DNA of 64,000 nt from Sphingomonas sp. Leaf339 (GTDB lineage Bacteria > Pseudomonadota > Alphaproteobacteria > Sphingomonadales > Sphingomonadaceae). Where the stretch lies: positions 548 to 64,547 of the forward strand of contig NZ_LMRS01000045.1 of assembly GCF_001426195.1 (NCBI RefSeq), read 5' to 3'. Below the pieces are notes generated by a model. The model searched no databases. It saw only the letters and a list, made by a program, of their open reading frames with translations, and had not been told where the DNA came from. Below, piece by piece: positions 17,506 to 25,874 of this stretch (position 1 is its first letter; every line of letters begins with the position of its first letter). The position numbers were made by a program, and so were the translations under genes.

Positions 17506-18957
17506 TTAGAACTGGCTGACGAACTTGGTGTCGAGATAAGGCTCGAGACCCTCGATACCTCCCTCGGAACCATAGCCCGAAGCCTTCATGCCCCCAAACG
17601 GCGTTTCCGGCGAGGCGATGGAGGTGGGCGCGCCTACCGCAAAGCTGTTGATCCCGATCATGCCCGCCTCGATCTCATCGGCGACGCGGATGGCAGTCGC
17701 GTTGTCGCGGGTGAAGCAATAAGCCGAGAGGCCGAACTCCGTGGCGTTGGCCTTGGCGATAGCATCGTCGGTGTCGGTAAAGCTGTTCAACGCAATCAAA
17801 GGCCCGAATGGCTCCTCATGCATCACCCTTGCATCGTCCGGCACGTCGGCCAGGACAGCCGGAGTGATAAAGTGGCCAGTGTCACCGACACGCTTTCCAC
17901 CGCATAGGAGCCGGGCCCCCTTGCTCACCGCGTCGGCGATCAGCGCCTCGATCCACGGCACGCGGCGCTCGTGCGCCAATGGTCCCATCTGCGTATCCGG
18001 TGCAAAGCCGTCGCCGACCTTGATCGATCCGACCAGTTCGGCCACCCGGTCGCAGAACCGGTCGTAGCTACGCTCCTGCACATAGAACCGCGACGGCGAA
18101 ATGCACCCCTGCCCGCTGTTGCGGAACTTGCGCGCGTAGGTCAGTTGCGCGACGTCCTCGATATCCGCATCGTCGAAGATCAGGATCGGCGCATGGCCAC
18201 CGAGTTCCATAACCGAGCGCTTGACCTGCCGCGCGGCAAGGCTCGCCAGTTCGGCGCCGATCGCGGTCGATCCGGTAAAGGCGAAGCCCTTGATCCCGGC
18301 GTGCGTCAACAGATGCTGCGAAACTTGCGCAGGCACGCCGAAGACCACCTGGAGCACGCCCTTCGGCAAACCCGCTTCGTCGAAAGCCTCCGCGATCGCG
18401 AGCGCCGAATTCGGCGTCTCCTCGGCAGGCTTGATGATGCACGAACACCCCGCAGCCAGGACCGACGAGATTTTCCGCACAGGGATCATGAAGGGATAAT
18501 TCCACGGCGTGAAGGTCGCGACCGGGCCGATCGGCGTCTTCATCACCATCTGTCGCTGGCGGGGCACCCGCGACGGGATCAGGCGCCCGTAGATGCGCCG
18601 TCCTTCGTCCGCGTCCCAATCCAGGAAGTCGGGCGTGCCGGTGATCTCGCCCCTGGCCTCGTGGAGCGGTTTTCCCTGCTCCAGCGTCATCTGAATCGCG
18701 ATCTCCTCGCTGCGCTCTCGCAGGAGTTCGGCGGCCCGTCGGAGAACCTTCGCCCGATCATAGGCGGATGTAGCGCGCCAGATTTGAAAACCCCGCTGCG
18801 CCGCAGCAACCGCCCGGTCGAGATCCTTCTCATCAGCCAGCGGCAGCTCAGCGAGCACCTCCCCCGTTGAAGGGTTGACTACCGGCATCGTGCCACGGTC
18901 ATCCGGACCCAGCCGCTCGCCGTCGATCCAGAGAAAGGGCGTTTTGTAACTGTGCAT
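17506..18957 (-). CDS. NAD(P)-dependent aldehyde dehydrogenase (succinate-semialdehyde dehydrogenase family)
   Basis: This 483-residue aldehyde dehydrogenase has FTPWNYPF and GSTAIGAE (cofactor region), the general-base Glu in MELGGHAPILIF and the catalytic Cys in NSGQGCISPSRF (about residue 285). Sequence style is that of succinate-semialdehyde or ketoglutarate-semialdehyde dehydrogenases, but placement at the head of the amidohydrolase/lignostilbene dioxygenase operon suggests it may oxidise aldehydes released by stilbene cleavage. ATG 18957 follows GGAGG; an in-frame ATG 21 bp upstream is possible. The divergent promoter region to the TonB receptor carries repeated TGACA half-sites. Confidence 0.85.
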   Translation of the reverse strand: MHSYKTPFLWIDGERLGPDDRGTMPVVNPSTGEVLAELPLADEKDLDRAVAAAQRGFQIWRATSAYDRAKVLRRAAELLRERSEEIAIQMTLEQGKPLHEARGEITGTPDFLDWDADEGRRIYGRLIPSRVPRQRQMVMKTPIGPVATFTPWNYPFMIPVRKISSVLAAGCSCIIKPAEETPNSALAIAEAFDEAGLPKGVLQVVFGVPAQVSQHLLTHAGIKGFAFTGSTAIGAELASLAARQVKRSVMELGGHAPILIFDDADIEDVAQLTYARKFRNSGQGCISPSRFYVQERSYDRFCDRVAELVGSIKVGDGFAPDTQMGPLAHERRVPWIEALIADAVSKGARLLCGGKRVGDTGHFITPAVLADVPDDARVMHEEPFGPLIALNSFTDTDDAIAKANATEFGLSAYCFTRDNATAIRVADEIEAGMIGINSFAVGAPTSIASPETPFGGMKASGYGSEGGIEGLEPYLDTKFVSQF

Positions 18958-19289
18958 GGTCCTCCACCGGCGTTGCAAGCCGTTCAGCTATTGGGAATGA
19001 ACATAGTTCGTAGGCAACTTGCCGGGTGCGCCCGACAGTGTTCAGAAGGCGCGGAACGGCCTGCGACGATGATCGAGCAACACGGCAACACCCTCCAAAC
19101 CCAAACGTAACGCCCCTCCAATTTTCACCATTGGATTGATGACAGAGCTTGAGTGTCAACACCAGTAACCTGTCACTTTGATGAACGCAACCGGTTGAAT
19201 GACATAAACTGAAGGTTGACACCTGTCACTCAAAAGGCAAAGTCATGCCAACGGGCCGGCAGAGCCATCGACCGTGAGGAGAGGATAGC
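18958..19289. other. Divergent intergenic region (332 bp)
   Basis: This is the only spacer between the minus-strand pca/lsd block and the plus-strand uptake genes. Apart from the half-site cluster it contains no gene. The TonB receptor's ribosome-binding site (gaggagagg) lies at its right end. Confidence 0.6.
19140..19228. promoter_or_regulatory. Cluster of six TGACA/TGTCA half-sites in a divergent promoter region
   Basis: Between the aldehyde dehydrogenase (minus) and TonB receptor (plus) starts, TGACA occurs at 19140, 19200 and 19217 and its reverse TGTCA at 19154, 19171 and 19224. The last pair forms an inverted repeat with a 2-nt spacer (TGACAccTGTCA). Two pairs of neighbouring sites are both 17 bp apart. 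The arrangement looks like repeated operators for a dimeric regulator that controls both directions. The binding protein is not known; the TetR at 14345 is one candidate. Confidence 0.55.
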
Positions 19290-22196
19290 ATGAAGCACGC
19301 AACTATAATTTTCGGCGCGGCAGGTCTTCAACGCACTGCCAGCGCACTGGTGATTGCCACCGCCATGATCGCACAGGCGCAAGCGCAAAATGCGCCGGCA
19401 CAGCCTGTCCGTCAGAGCCCGGCCGTTGCGCCTGGAACCTTGCCTTCCGAGCAAGCGTCCCCGACGAGCACGGCCGATGCAGCAACCACGGCCGACGCCG
19501 CAACCGGTAATTCCTCGACCAGTACGGGCGATATCGTCGTCACCGGGTCGCGCCTGTCAACGACAGGCTTCACCGCGCCGTCGCCGACCACCGTCCTCGG
19601 CTCCGCCTTGCTGGAGCGGCAGGGACAATCCAACGTCGCCGACTTCATCAATCAGATCCCGGCGGTCCGTTCGTCGGCGACGTCCTCGACGTCAACCGCC
19701 ACCTCCTTCCGCGGGGGGGCCGGCGGCAACTTCGTCAACCTTCGCGGTCTCGGCGTCACGCGCACGCTGGTGCTCATCGATAGCGAGCGGGTCGTGCCCA
19801 CCACGACGACCGGCACCCTCGATCTCAACATCATCCCGTCGATCATGCTCGATCGCGTCGAAGTCGTCACCGGCGGCGCATCGGCTGCGTACGGTTCCGA
19901 TGCGGTGGCGGGCGTGGTCAATCTCATCCTCAAGAAGAAGTTCGTGGGCCTTCAGGCCGAAGGACAGGCAGGCGTCACCCAATATGGTGATAACCAGACT
20001 TATCGCGCCGGTATCATAGGCGGCTTCGACTTCGGCGCGGGCGGGCACGTGCTGCTCGGCGGCGATTATGCGGAGAGTGCGGGTATAGGCACGCTGCAGG
20101 CCCGCGACTGGTCGCGTCGCGCTGGCGGAATCGTGGCGGGTGCCAATGGCGTTCAGTATTTGGTGAGCGACCTCCAGCTCAGCAATCAGACGTACGGCGG
20201 CATCATCAACAGCGGCCCACTTCGCGGCACGGCCTTTGGCGCGGGCGGCGCACCGTACAGCTTCGCGTACGGCAACAATTTCGGCAATGCCACGTCCACT
20301 ACCCAGCAAGGTGGCGGAAATCCGCGCAGCTTCAACTACGATGCAGCGCAAATTTCCATGCCTTACAAACGGTACACCGCCCTCGCCCGTGTCGACTATG
20401 AGTTCAGTCCCGCGTTTAACGTGCATGCAACTGTCAACTACGCCGGCTCTGGCGCTCCTCACACGCTCCTCTATGCTCGCGATGCGGCGCTCTCGATCCG
20501 GAACGACAACGCATTTCTGCCGCAGTCGGTGCGAACGGGGATGGCGGCGGCAGGCGTCAGCACCATTACGGTCGGTCGGATTTCCCGCGACCTGGGTGCC
20601 TATGTCTACTCCGATGACAACACGTTGTGGCGCGGCAGTGTTGGCGTAGACGGGGCGTTGGGGGGCGGTTGGAAGTACGACGCCTATGTCGGCTACGGTC
20701 GCAATAAGATCGACTACGACTTGACCACGCGGATCGATGGCGCCCTGCCCGGCGATCCCGTGGGAACACGCCGGTTCCAGAACGCCATCGATGCGGTGAC
20801 CAATTCGGCGGGCCAGATCGTCTGTCGCGTCAACCGAGTCACGGTAACATCGCCCGGATGCACCCCGTTTAACATTTTCGGCGAGAATTCGTCCCTGACG
20901 GCTGCCCAACAAGCTTGGCTAGTCGGCACCCAGCACGTCAGTCAAATCACGGAGCGGACCTCGGCGGCCGCCAATATCGCCGGTAGTCCGTTCTCGACCT
21001 GGGCCGGTGCGGTGTCGGTAGCGGTCGGAGCCGAGTATCGGCGCGACAGCCAGGATGTCACTGTGGACGCGGGCTCATTGGCACGCGCGTTCAATCTCGG
21101 GAACACCCAGCCGATCGCCGGATCCACCACCGTCTATGAAGGCTATGGCGAAGTCGGTGTTCCGCTTTTGCGGGACGTCCCATTCTTTCAAAGCCTCGAG
21201 GCGAACGGAGCCGTGCGGCAGACGCATTACTCGCAGGCGGGGAACGTCACCACATGGAAGGGCGGCTTGACGTGGGAAGTAAACGACAGCTTGCGCTTCC
21301 GTGGCACCCGCTCGCGCGATATCCGGGCGCCGAACCTGTCCGAGCTTTTCCAGCCGCTGACGACGTCCCAGAACGCCGTCATCTACAATGGCGTCTCGAC
21401 GTTGGCGAATACCAGGACGACCGGCAATCCGAACCTGAAGCCCGAGCGGGCCGATACGCTGAGCTTCGGGCTTGTCCTCTCGCCCACTTTCTTGCGCGGC
21501 TTTCGGTTCAGCGTGGATTATTACGACATTCGTCTGAAGGGAGCGATCGCGACGGTGGCTTCGCAGGCGCTCATCAACGGCTGCCAACAGCAAGGTCTGA
21601 CAGACTATTGTTCGCGGATCAGCGTCGTAAGCGGCGTACCGCTCATCGACAGTTCGCCAGCCAATTTGAACAGCATCCGCACCAGCGGGCTGGACTTTGA
21701 ATTGGCTTACGGGTTTCAGGCCCTGGGCGGTCGGTTCGACCTTAGCACCTATGCCACCTACGTCGACAAGTTCACGACGAGCGACGCCCTCGGTACCTTC
21801 AATCGTGCCGGCGAGATCAGCGGAGGATTCTTTTTCCCCGGAGATGATACGCCGCACTGGACCGGATCTGCCAACGTCAACTACAACGTGAACAATCTGA
21901 ATATCCTGGCGAACGTCCGGTACACCGGCAGTTCCGTACTCGATAAATTCGCCCCTGCAGGGAAGCTGGTGGGTCCCAACAAGGTTCCGGCCATTGCCTA
22001 TCTGAACCTTTCGGCCGAGTGGACTGTACCGACATCGACCCGAGGGAAGTTCCAATTCTTCGGTGGCATCGACAACGTCTTCAACACCGATCCGCCGAGC
22101 GAAATTCCGTATCAGTACTTCAACCGCGGAACCGCTGCGAGCTATTACGATGTTCCCGGCCGGCGGTTTCGGTTCGGCGCCCGAGTCCGGTACTAA
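19290..22196 (+). CDS. TonB-dependent outer-membrane receptor
   Basis: This 968-residue protein has a signal peptide (ATAMIAQAQAQ, cleavage near residue 33), a low-complexity Ala/Thr linker to about residue 78, then a plug domain beginning at the TonB box-like DIVVTGSRL, with GQSNVADFINQIP, RGLGVTRTLVLIDSERV and GASAAYGSDAVAGVVNLILKK. The C-terminal ~700 residues form the beta-barrel, ending in a Tyr (VRY) with an aromatic final segment. In sphingomonads such receptors bring in oligomeric aromatics, sugars or siderophores. Here it stands next to MFS porters and lignin-aromatic genes, so an aryl substrate is inferred. A strong ribosome-binding site precedes the ATG. Confidence 0.93.
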   Translation: MKHATIIFGAAGLQRTASALVIATAMIAQAQAQNAPAQPVRQSPAVAPGTLPSEQASPTSTADAATTADAATGNSSTSTGDIVVTGSRLSTTGFTAPSPTTVLGSALLERQGQSNVADFINQIPAVRSSATSSTSTATSFRGGAGGNFVNLRGLGVTRTLVLIDSERVVPTTTTGTLDLNIIPSIMLDRVEVVTGGASAAYGSDAVAGVVNLILKKKFVGLQAEGQAGVTQYGDNQTYRAGIIGGFDFGAGGHVLLGGDYAESAGIGTLQARDWSRRAGGIVAGANGVQYLVSDLQLSNQTYGGIINSGPLRGTAFGAGGAPYSFAYGNNFGNATSTTQQGGGNPRSFNYDAAQISMPYKRYTALARVDYEFSPAFNVHATVNYAGSGAPHTLLYARDAALSIRNDNAFLPQSVRTGMAAAGVSTITVGRISRDLGAYVYSDDNTLWRGSVGVDGALGGGWKYDAYVGYGRNKIDYDLTTRIDGALPGDPVGTRRFQNAIDAVTNSAGQIVCRVNRVTVTSPGCTPFNIFGENSSLTAAQQAWLVGTQHVSQITERTSAAANIAGSPFSTWAGAVSVAVGAEYRRDSQDVTVDAGSLARAFNLGNTQPIAGSTTVYEGYGEVGVPLLRDVPFFQSLEANGAVRQTHYSQAGNVTTWKGGLTWEVNDSLRFRGTRSRDIRAPNLSELFQPLTTSQNAVIYNGVSTLANTRTTGNPNLKPERADTLSFGLVLSPTFLRGFRFSVDYYDIRLKGAIATVASQALINGCQQQGLTDYCSRISVVSGVPLIDSSPANLNSIRTSGLDFELAYGFQALGGRFDLSTYATYVDKFTTSDALGTFNRAGEISGGFFFPGDDTPHWTGSANVNYNVNNLNILANVRYTGSSVLDKFAPAGKLVGPNKVPAIAYLNLSAEWTVPTSTRGKFQFFGGIDNVFNTDPPSEIPYQYFNRGTAASYYDVPGRRFRFGARVRY

Positions 22197-22380
22197 GGGT
22201 GCAGTCCCGCGATGTCCGCATACCATTGAGAGCCAAAATACGGCGGTGCGATCCCATGCCTGACTCTGCAAATGGAGTGCGACTTTCCCCGTCCAGCCAA
22301 TGCAGATGTCAGGCTCCGGCCTGACAACCGATGAACCGTTCGTGTTCGACGTTCTCAAATAGCATATAAGGAGAAGGCAG

Positions 22381-22458
22381 ATGACAGCCGTGGCGGATAG
22401 GAGAGACCAGTTTTGCCTCCTGCAAGCACGACCCGTCCATCTGGGGACGCGAGCATGA
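22381..22458 (+). CDS. 25-codon leader ORF coupled to the downstream MFS gene
   Basis: A strong AAGGAG (22368-22373), 7 nt upstream, fits the ATG at 22381. The frame encodes 25 residues (starting MTAVADRRDQF, ending HLGTRA) and its TGA at 22456-22458 overlaps the MFS ATG at 22455 as ATGA. The MFS start itself has only a weak ribosome-binding site. The arrangement suggests translational coupling. The peptide resembles nothing known and is not obviously a run of regulatory codons, although it contains several Arg. Confidence 0.55.
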   Translation: MTAVADRRDQFCLLQARPVHLGTRA

Positions 22459-23720
22459 GCGTTGCTCCACGGGATGCTCGCTACACGCTTGCGTTGCTCA
22501 CCGCCGTCTATGCCCTGGGCTACGCCGATCGAAACATCATTAACTTGCTGCTTGATCCGATAAAGCAGGAGTATCAGCTCTCCGATACGATCATGGGCTT
22601 GATCACCGGGTTCGGTTTCACCGCATTCCAGACGCTGCTGGGTATCCCGCTTGCGCGCCTGGCCGACACCTCCCGCCGCGTGACCGTCCTGATCGTCGGA
22701 CTTTTGATGTGGAGCGTGATGACGGGTCTCAGCGGGCTTGCGACAAGCGCTATCCTGCTAGCGATCGCGCGCATGGGCGTCGGCGTCGGTGAGGCGTGCC
22801 TGACCGGTCCCGCTCACGCCCTGCTGTCCAGCAACTTCGAAAAGGCCGAACGTCCGCGCGCATTTTCCATCATGGGTGCGGGGGGTGAGATCGGGGTGAT
22901 CCTGGCCTTTCTCGTCGGTGGCTGGGTCAGCCACATCTGGGGCTGGCGGGCCGCGTTTTTCGTCGCAGGCCTGCCCGGCATCGTCCTCGCCGTGATCATG
23001 CACCTGACGCTCAAGGAGCCTCCGCGAGGGGAGACCATCGACCGCCTGCCGGCTCTGCCGTTCGGTGCGGCCCTGGCCGAACTGGCGCAGCGACCCAGTT
23101 TTGTTATCGCCGTACTGGCCAGCATGGCGATGGGTCTCAACATCTTCGGGATCCAGGTTTGGAGCCCGAGCTATCTTCGCCGCATCTATGCGTTGGATAC
23201 CGCATCCGTCGGGACGACCATCGCCCTCCTGCGCGCGGGCCTGAGCGTCACAGGCGCGGTTGCCGGTGGGTCGATCGCTACCTGGTGCGTCCGTCGCTAC
23301 GGGCAGCGGTGGTTCATGCTGTTTCCCGCCTGCATCTGCGGTGTATCGGGGCTGGCGCTCCTCGCCTTCCTCTTCGCACCAAGTCTTGCCGTCGCCATCG
23401 TCTGCCTGGGATTGGTCAACATGACCATCGGAGCGCAACTCGGGCCGGTCTTCTCGCTGATCCAGACCGTCTCGCCGATCCGGAGCCGAGCGCTTGCGGC
23501 CGCATTGTTCGTATCCCTCACGCAGCTGTTCGGCATGGGCCTGGGCGCACTGGCGATCGGTGCGACCAGCGATGCGCTGCATGCCAGCCATGGCGAAGCT
23601 GCGTTGCGCTACGCCCTCCTGATCCCGGCGGCGGGCGCGCTGCTGGCCTGCCTGCTCTATGCCTTCGGCGCGCGGTATGTCGCGCACGATATCGAACGCG
23701 CCGAAAGCGCCGTCTCCTAA
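22455..23720 (+). CDS. MFS transporter, spinster-like
   Basis: This ~421-residue major facilitator has about 12 membrane segments. The N-terminal YADRNIINLLLDPIKQEYQLSDTIMGLITGFGFTAFQ and RLADTSRRV loop are typical of the spinster-type bacterial group, many of which lie in sphingomonad catabolic clusters. The substrate is unknown, with an aromatic or dicarboxylic acid probable from context. ATG 22455 was chosen because it matches the family N-terminus and overlaps the leader ORF stop; a TTG-initiated extension to 22413 is less likely. It is followed 27 bp later by the DUF3237 gene, probably on the same transcript. Confidence 0.85.
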   Translation: MSVAPRDARYTLALLTAVYALGYADRNIINLLLDPIKQEYQLSDTIMGLITGFGFTAFQTLLGIPLARLADTSRRVTVLIVGLLMWSVMTGLSGLATSAILLAIARMGVGVGEACLTGPAHALLSSNFEKAERPRAFSIMGAGGEIGVILAFLVGGWVSHIWGWRAAFFVAGLPGIVLAVIMHLTLKEPPRGETIDRLPALPFGAALAELAQRPSFVIAVLASMAMGLNIFGIQVWSPSYLRRIYALDTASVGTTIALLRAGLSVTGAVAGGSIATWCVRRYGQRWFMLFPACICGVSGLALLAFLFAPSLAVAIVCLGLVNMTIGAQLGPVFSLIQTVSPIRSRALAAALFVSLTQLFGMGLGALAIGATSDALHASHGEAALRYALLIPAAGALLACLLYAFGARYVAHDIERAESAVS

Positions 23721-23747
23721 ACTGTTCTTGGTCTTGAAGGGTCTGTC

Positions 23748-24254
23748 ATGCCTATCGAACTTACGCCCGATATCCAACCCACTCGCGTCAGTGAGCCCGA
23801 GCTCGACTTCGTCATGCAGACCCGTGTGCTGGTGAACCCCAAACTCCGGGTGCTGGGTAACGTCGGCGGATCAGGTGACCGCAAGATGCTGGAAATTCTG
23901 GGCGGTGACTTCGAGGGGCCCAAATTGCGCGGAAAGATCCTTCCCGGCGGCGGTGACTGGCCTCTGCTGCGCCCAGACGGTGTAGGTATCGTAGACGCGC
24001 GCTATACGTTCGAGACGGACGACGGCGTCTATATCAACATCATCAACACCGGATATCGCCACGCGCCGCCGGAAACGTTGGCGGTGCTCGACGCCAAGCG
24101 CGCAGTGGCCGATCCGAACGGCTACTATCTTCGAACCTATACCCGCTTCGAAGCGCCGCTAGGCAAGTATGAATGGTTGTCCAAGCACGTGTTCGTCGGC
24201 ATTGGTGAGCGGCACCCTGAGGTGCTGTTCCTGCGCTACTTCATGCTGCTGTAA
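23748..24254 (+). CDS. DUF3237 (UPF0311) family protein
   Basis: This 168-residue soluble protein, without signal peptide, has the hallmarks of DUF3237: GDFEGPKLRGKILPGGGDWPLLRPDG (about residues 54-80), DARYTFETDDGVYI, and FLRYFMLL at the end. The family forms a small beta-barrel of unknown activity and is often found in catabolic gene clusters. A gaaggg ribosome-binding site lies before the ATG. Position between two aromatic-acid-type transporters suggests an accessory catabolic role, but no reaction can be assigned. Confidence 0.82.
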   Translation: MPIELTPDIQPTRVSEPELDFVMQTRVLVNPKLRVLGNVGGSGDRKMLEILGGDFEGPKLRGKILPGGGDWPLLRPDGVGIVDARYTFETDDGVYINIINTGYRHAPPETLAVLDAKRAVADPNGYYLRTYTRFEAPLGKYEWLSKHVFVGIGERHPEVLFLRYFMLL

Positions 24255-24499
24255 TGGCGGTTTTTCTCCGGACCGAGCAGGCGTTCGCACAGGAGCGCGG
24301 GCGCGTGTCCGCCCCGCGCCGATAGATTTCCTTAGATGAAACCTGTCTTCGCCCCGATCACTAGCGCCCTGCCCCCTCTGCCGACGGCCCTGAAACCGTG
24401 CGATCAGGCCGACCATATGGTCCAGTCGCGGTCAGAGGACGGTTCTGATCGACATGCAGGTCGCCGGAACCCCATTTTCCCTTGCCAAGAGTAAAGCGG

Positions 24500-25825
24500 A
24501 TGACCCGACCGAGCAGCGCCAAGGCTAGCCCACTGAAGTCGATCTTCATCGTCTCCAGCGGCAACTTCCTGGAAATGTATGATTTCATGGTCTTTGGCTA
24601 TTACGCCAAGGCGATCGGCGCCACGTTCTTTCCGACACAGAACGAATCCGCATCGATCCTTCTTTCGCTGATGACCTTCGGGGCGGGCTTCCTGATGCGG
24701 CCGGTCGGCGCATTGGTTCTCGGAGCGTATATGGATCGGCACGGGCGTCGGCGCGGTCTTCTGCTGACGCTGGCCCTGATGGGTGTCGGCACCTTGTCGA
24801 TCGCCTGCATGCCGTCCTACGCGCAAATTGGCATATTCGCGCCGCTGCTCATCCTGGCGGGACGTCTCATCCAGGGGTTGTCTGCGGGCGTAGAGGTCGG
24901 CGGGGTATCGGTGTATCTGGCGGAACTGGCATCGCCGAACAACCGTGGCTTCTACGTGGCATGGCAGTCCGCGTCTCAACAGGTCGCGGTGGTATTCGCC
25001 GCGCTGATCGGATTGGCAGTGAGCTATACGCTGCCGCCGACGGAGATCGCGTCCTGGGGTTGGCGGATACCCTTCTTCATTGGATCCGCGCTGCTTCCCT
25101 TCCTGTTTGTCATACGCAGCATGCTGCAGGAAGATGTGAGCGCGTTGGAGGAAAGCCGCCCCGACATGAAGGCGATCTTCGCGACGGTCGCGGACCATGC
25201 AGGCGTCATCACGCTCGGCGCCTTGATGGCGGTCATGACGACCGTTTTCTTCTACATGATCACCGCCTACACGCCGACCTACGGGAACAGCGTGCTGAAA
25301 TTGTCGGCGCCAAGCGCGATGACCGTTACCTTGTGCGTCGGGCTTCTCAACTTTGCGATGCTGCCGACGATGGGGGCATTATCGGACCGTATCGGACGTA
25401 CGCCGCTGCTGATTGGATCGGCGCTGCTGGCCATAATGACCGGCTATCCAGCGCTTGCCTGGTTGACTAGCGCACCCAGCTTCGGTCGACTGCTTGGTGT
25501 CGAACTATGGCTCGCTCTGGTCTACGCTGCATATAATGGCGCGATGGTCGTCCACCTCGCCGAAGTAATGCCGGCGCGCGCACGCACGGCTGGATTTTCG
25601 CTTGCCTATAGCTTGGCGACGGCGATTTTCGGTGGATTCACGCCGGCCTTGTCGACCTACCTGATCGCCCGCTCCGGCAATCCCGCGATGCCGGGTGTCT
25701 GGCTGTCGTTCGCAGCGGTCATCAGTCTGGCGGCAACGCTATTGCTCGCCAGATCGAACCAGAAAACCTTCCGGGATCGGCCGTTGCCGTTCGGCTCGGA
25801 AAAGCGCGACGGCGAGCTGAAATAA
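24500..25825 (+). CDS. MFS transporter of the metabolite:H+ symporter (MHS) type
   Basis: This 441-residue twelve-segment porter has the MHS hallmark near the N-terminus (GNFLEMYDFMVFGYYAKAIG), the inter-helix loop MDRHGRRRG and GRLIQGLSAGVEVGGVSVYLAELA. Relatives carry citrate, tricarballylate, shikimate or aromatic acids. The start is placed at ATG 24500; a TTG at 24482 is in frame. The ribosome-binding site is poor for both. It is followed within 50 bp by the CapA-like gene. The substrate is inferred to be an organic acid linked to the surrounding catabolic genes. Confidence 0.85.
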   Translation: MTRPSSAKASPLKSIFIVSSGNFLEMYDFMVFGYYAKAIGATFFPTQNESASILLSLMTFGAGFLMRPVGALVLGAYMDRHGRRRGLLLTLALMGVGTLSIACMPSYAQIGIFAPLLILAGRLIQGLSAGVEVGGVSVYLAELASPNNRGFYVAWQSASQQVAVVFAALIGLAVSYTLPPTEIASWGWRIPFFIGSALLPFLFVIRSMLQEDVSALEESRPDMKAIFATVADHAGVITLGALMAVMTTVFFYMITAYTPTYGNSVLKLSAPSAMTVTLCVGLLNFAMLPTMGALSDRIGRTPLLIGSALLAIMTGYPALAWLTSAPSFGRLLGVELWLALVYAAYNGAMVVHLAEVMPARARTAGFSLAYSLATAIFGGFTPALSTYLIARSGNPAMPGVWLSFAAVISLAATLLLARSNQKTFRDRPLPFGSEKRDGELK

Positions 25826-25874
25826 TGCTGCCACCTTTCGCTGCCAACGCCCCAACCCTGTTTGGAGAAATGCC

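Noticed and set aside
19692..20912. Long minus-strand frame across the TonB receptor gene
   Set aside because: It is an antisense shadow of the receptor gene, which has clear domain motifs on the plus strand.
24336..24494. 52-codon frame ending 5 nt before the MHS transporter ATG
   Set aside because: Unlike the leader ORF at 22381 it lacks a ribosome-binding site and does not overlap the next start, so chance is likely.
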